DNA from: Thalassovita mediterranea
GTDB taxonomy: Bacteria; Pseudomonadota; Alphaproteobacteria; Rhodobacterales; Rhodobacteraceae
Direction of reading: 5' to 3'
Length of the DNA: 64,000 bases
Assembly: GCF_001458435.1 (NCBI RefSeq)
Contig: NZ_CYSF01000006.1
Span: 124,001 to 188,000 of the forward strand
Shown: in pieces, positions 61,571 through 64,000 of the stretch
Position numbering within the stretch: position 1 is the first letter of the stretch
How the letters are laid out: each line of letters opens with the position of its first letter
The notes under the pieces: model-generated
Databases searched by the model: none
Seen by the model: only the letters and a program-made list of their open reading frames with translations
Told to the model about the DNA's origin: nothing
Position numbers and translations under genes: made by a program

Positions 61571-62113
61571 ATGGATCTGGCAGAGCTAGGGTTTGAATTT
61601 GCACCTGTAGGCCTGTGCATGCTGGAAAACCGCATCATTCGCGGCTGCAATCGCCAATTTGCCGAAACCTTCGGCGGCGCGGTGGACAGTTTCGCCAATG
61701 AACCCTTCGCCAATTTCTACGCCAGCGCCGAAGACTACGAAGCGATCGGCGCCCGTGGTCTGGCGGCGATGCAGGAAACCGGTCGGTATTCCGATGAACG
61801 GGTGATGAAACGCCGTTCTGGCGAATTGTTCTGGTGCCGGGTGCGCGGTCAGTCCCTGACGCCCGATGATCCATTTCAACGCGGCATCTGGTCGGTGACC
61901 GATCTGTCCGATGAGCGCCCCATCGTCGAGTTGACACAGCGCGAACGCGAAGTAGCCATCCTGACGTGTCGAGGCCTGACCAGTAAGGAAATCGGGTTGG
62001 AGTTGAACCTGTCTTACCGCACGGTCGAAGTCTATCGCGCCCGCCTGCTGGAGAAGTTTCAGGCCCGTAAATTGGCAGAACTGGTCGCTAAACTGTCCGG
62101 CATGCCACTTTGA
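61571..62113 (+). CDS. PAS-LuxR transcriptional regulator
   Basis: A 180-residue protein. An N-terminal PAS domain (EFAPVGLCMLENRIIRGCNRQFAETFG to about residue 110) is followed by a LuxR/GerE HTH (LTQREREVAILTCRGLTSKEIGLELNLSYRTVEVYRARLLEK). No receiver domain is present. GGGGGA at 61557-61562 supports the start at 61571. It lies just upstream of accB-accC and downstream of acs, and so is a candidate regulator of acyl-CoA genes. Confidence 0.88.
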   Translation: MDLAELGFEFAPVGLCMLENRIIRGCNRQFAETFGGAVDSFANEPFANFYASAEDYEAIGARGLAAMQETGRYSDERVMKRRSGELFWCRVRGQSLTPDDPFQRGIWSVTDLSDERPIVELTQREREVAILTCRGLTSKEIGLELNLSYRTVEVYRARLLEKFQARKLAELVAKLSGMPL

Positions 62114-62335
62114 CGCGACACATGTTTGTGATTCTGCCGTTACGTCGCAAACACGACCTCTATTTTCAAAGCTGAGGCATTTTTTTCGCAATTCCCCTCG
62201 AATTTTTTGCGTTAAACCCCCACTTTATCTCGCATATGGGCGCTTTCCGCTTCGTCAAGGATGGCTTATAAGGCGTCCAGATGGGGATTGGGCGCAACCG
62301 TATCGTCGCCCACCAAAAAACCGGTCGAGGGAACA

Positions 62336-62836
62336 ATGACTAAGAAACACGACTCCGACGTCGCATTTATTCAGGCACTGGCTGAACTGCTGGCCGCAAA
62401 CGATCTGACCGAGCTGGAAGTGATGCGCGAATACGGCGACAACGACAGCCTGAACGTCCGCGTTAGCCGCGCCACCGAGGCACCTGTTCATATCGCAGCG
62501 CCCGTTGCAGCCGCCCCCGTGGCCGCCGCGCCTGTTGCCGCAGCACCTGCCGCTGCCGCCCCCGCCGCAGCCCCTGCTGCCGCAGAGGATCCTGCCAGCC
62601 ACCCCGGCGCCGTAACCTCGCCGATGGTTGGCACCGTGTATCTGCAGCCGGAACCTGGCGCACCGTCCTTTATCAGCGTTGGCGCACAGGTCAGCGAAGG
62701 CCAGACCCTGCTGATCATCGAAGCGATGAAAACCATGAACCAGATCCCGGCGCCGAAATCGGGCACCGTGAAACGTATTCTGGTCGAAGACGGCGGTGCC
62801 GTTGAATTTGGCGCCCCGCTGGTCATCATCGAGTAA
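62336..62836 (+). CDS. accB: Biotin carboxyl carrier protein of acetyl-CoA carboxylase
   Basis: A 166-residue carrier. A short N-terminal helix domain, an Ala/Pro-rich linker (residues ~50-85, [20 protein letters not shown]-type), then a biotinyl domain with EAMKTMNQI, where Lys132 is biotinylated. GAGGGA 6-8 nt upstream supports the start; an ATG at 62261 would add 25 unrelated residues. It precedes accC by 9 bp, the usual pair. Confidence 0.95.
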   Translation: MTKKHDSDVAFIQALAELLAANDLTELEVMREYGDNDSLNVRVSRATEAPVHIAAPVAAAPVAAAPVAAAPAAAAPAAAPAAAEDPASHPGAVTSPMVGTVYLQPEPGAPSFISVGAQVSEGQTLLIIEAMKTMNQIPAPKSGTVKRILVEDGGAVEFGAPLVIIE

Positions 62837-62845
62837 GGCACAGAG

Positions 62846-64000
62846 ATGTTTGAAAAAATCCTGATTGCGAACCGGGGTGAGATTGCGCTGCGCGTGATCC
62901 GCGCCTGCCGCGAGATGGGCATCAAATCGGTAGCGGTACATTCCACCGCAGATGCCGATGCCATGCACGTACGCATGGCTGATGAATCCGTCTGCATCGG
63001 CCCGCCCTCCGGCACTGAAAGCTACCTGTCGATCCCCGCGATTATCGCTGCCTGCGAAGTGACAGGCGCACAGGCGATCCACCCGGGCTATGGCTTCCTG
63101 TCCGAGAACGCGAACTTCGTACAAATTGTCGAAGATCACGGTCTAGCCTTTATCGGCCCGACCGCGGAACACATCCGCGTCATGGGTGACAAAATCACCG
63201 CCAAGGACACCATGAAAGAGCTGGGCGTTCCATGCGTTCCGGGTTCTGACGGTGGCGTGCCTGATCTGGCCGCAGCCAAGCGCATTGGTGAGGAAATCGG
63301 TTATCCGGTGATCATCAAGGCAACCGCTGGTGGCGGTGGCCGTGGCATGAAGGTGGCGCAAACCGCCGCTGACATGGAAGAGGCATTCATGACCGCCCGC
63401 GCCGAAGGCAAAGCCGCCTTTGGCAACGATGAGGTCTACATTGAAAAATACCTCACCACCCCACGCCACATCGAAATTCAGGTATTTGGCGACGGCAAGG
63501 GTAAGGCGGTTCACCTTGGTGAACGCGACTGTTCGCTGCAGCGCCGTCACCAGAAGGTGTTTGAAGAGGCCCCCGGCCCCTGCATCACCCCTGCAGAGCG
63601 CGCGGCCATCGGTAAGGTCTGTGCGGATGCGGTTGCCAAGATCAACTACATCGGCGCCGGCACGATCGAATTCCTCTATGAAAACGGCGAGTTTTATTTC
63701 ATCGAAATGAACACCCGTTTGCAGGTGGAACACCCCGTGACCGAAGGCATCTTTGGTGTTGATCTGGTACGCGAACAGATCCGTGTCGCCGAAGGCCTGC
63801 CGATGTCGTTCAGCCAAGACGATCTGGAGATCAACGGTCACTCGATCGAGGTACGGATCAACGCGGAAAAGCTGCCGAACTTTGCCCCATGCCCGGGCAA
63901 AATCACTGCCTACCACGCCCCCGGTGGTCTGGGTGTGCGGATGGATTCGGCGCTTTATGACGGCTACTCGATCCCGCCGTACTACGACAGCCTGATCGGC
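62846..64000 (+). CDS. accC: Biotin carboxylase of acetyl-CoA carboxylase (3' end outside window)
   Basis: An incomplete gene of at least 385 codons, open at the window edge. It starts [25 protein letters not shown], the usual AccC N-terminus, and has the ATP-grasp loop [13 protein letters not shown], then [15 protein letters not shown] and the active site [16 protein letters not shown]. It carboxylates the biotin on AccB with ATP and bicarbonate. The first 385 residues cover nearly all of the ~450-residue protein. Confidence 0.96.
   Translation, partial: MFEKILIANRGEIALRVIRACREMGIKSVAVHSTADADAMHVRMADESVCIGPPSGTESYLSIPAIIAACEVTGAQAIHPGYGFLSENANFVQIVEDHGLAFIGPTAEHIRVMGDKITAKDTMKELGVPCVPGSDGGVPDLAAAKRIGEEIGYPVIIKATAGGGGRGMKVAQTAADMEEAFMTARAEGKAAFGNDEVYIEKYLTTPRHIEIQVFGDGKGKAVHLGERDCSLQRRHQKVFEEAPGPCITPAERAAIGKVCADAVAKINYIGAGTIEFLYENGEFYFIEMNTRLQVEHPVTEGIFGVDLVREQIRVAEGLPMSFSQDDLEINGHSIEVRINAEKLPNFAPCPGKITAYHAPGGLGVRMDSALYDGYSIPPYYDSLIG

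Noticed and set aside
1-64000. CRISPR array, tRNA or rRNA genes, prophage
   Set aside because: No regularly spaced direct repeats, cloverleaf-like sequences, rRNA segments or phage structural genes were recognised by reading. A tRNA scan was not possible here.

Overview
The window reads as chromosomal DNA of a marine-type alphaproteobacterium, most likely Rhodobacterales (roseobacter group). The grounds are dense high-GC coding, the gene order TPR protein - SUV3-like helicase - S4 protein - FdxA - CarD, a UPF0335/GapR homologue, an alphaproteobacterial RpoH, and clustered GANTC (CcrM-type) sites. No tRNA, rRNA, CRISPR array, prophage or intact insertion sequence was seen. The taxonomic call is an inference from gene content, not from a marker-gene comparison.

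Left part (1-25 kb) is mostly housekeeping: an anchored RP-repeat protein, a KefB-type antiporter, divergent cobT and cobS, the carD/fdxA/S4/helicase/TPR run on the minus strand, SCP2 and hydrolase genes, pepF, a YHS protein, a dipeptidase, rpoH, an RluD-type pseudouridine synthase whose start codon overlaps that of a divergent gene, an FMN-dependent glutamate-synthase-like protein, an orphan iron-type permease and an IclR regulator.

Middle part (24.7-39.7 kb) is a sugar catabolic island. Two complete CUT2 sugar ABC transporters lie in tandem on the minus strand. A plus-strand operon encodes FucU, a lactonase, an XylX-like FAH-fold dehydratase, a ketoglutarate-semialdehyde dehydrogenase, an SDR and a second FAH-fold hydrolase. 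This fits non-phosphorylative L-fucose/D-arabinose-type oxidation. Between the two operons is a scar: only the last ~50 codons of a UxaA-type dehydratase (minus) abut an aldose dehydrogenase (plus) that lacks its N-terminal third. One deletion appears to have removed both 5' ends and the divergent promoter.

The 39.7-48 kb stretch holds an exonuclease, two TetR-controlled genes with visible palindromic operators (one a haloalkane dehalogenase), a GapR homologue, a DksA-like protein and a persulfide/sulfur operon (MBL persulfide dioxygenase, two YeeE/YedE halves, a DUF442 rhodanese-like protein).

The right end (48-64 kb) looks like an acetate/short-chain acyl-CoA region. It has a symporter-fused histidine kinase of CrbS architecture with a small membrane protein and a stand-alone receiver, a ScfR-type regulator split by a frameshift in a G7 tract, a five-gene branched-chain/amide-type ABC transporter, acs, a cAMP-phosphodiesterase-like protein, a PAS-LuxR regulator, and accB-accC (accC runs off the window).
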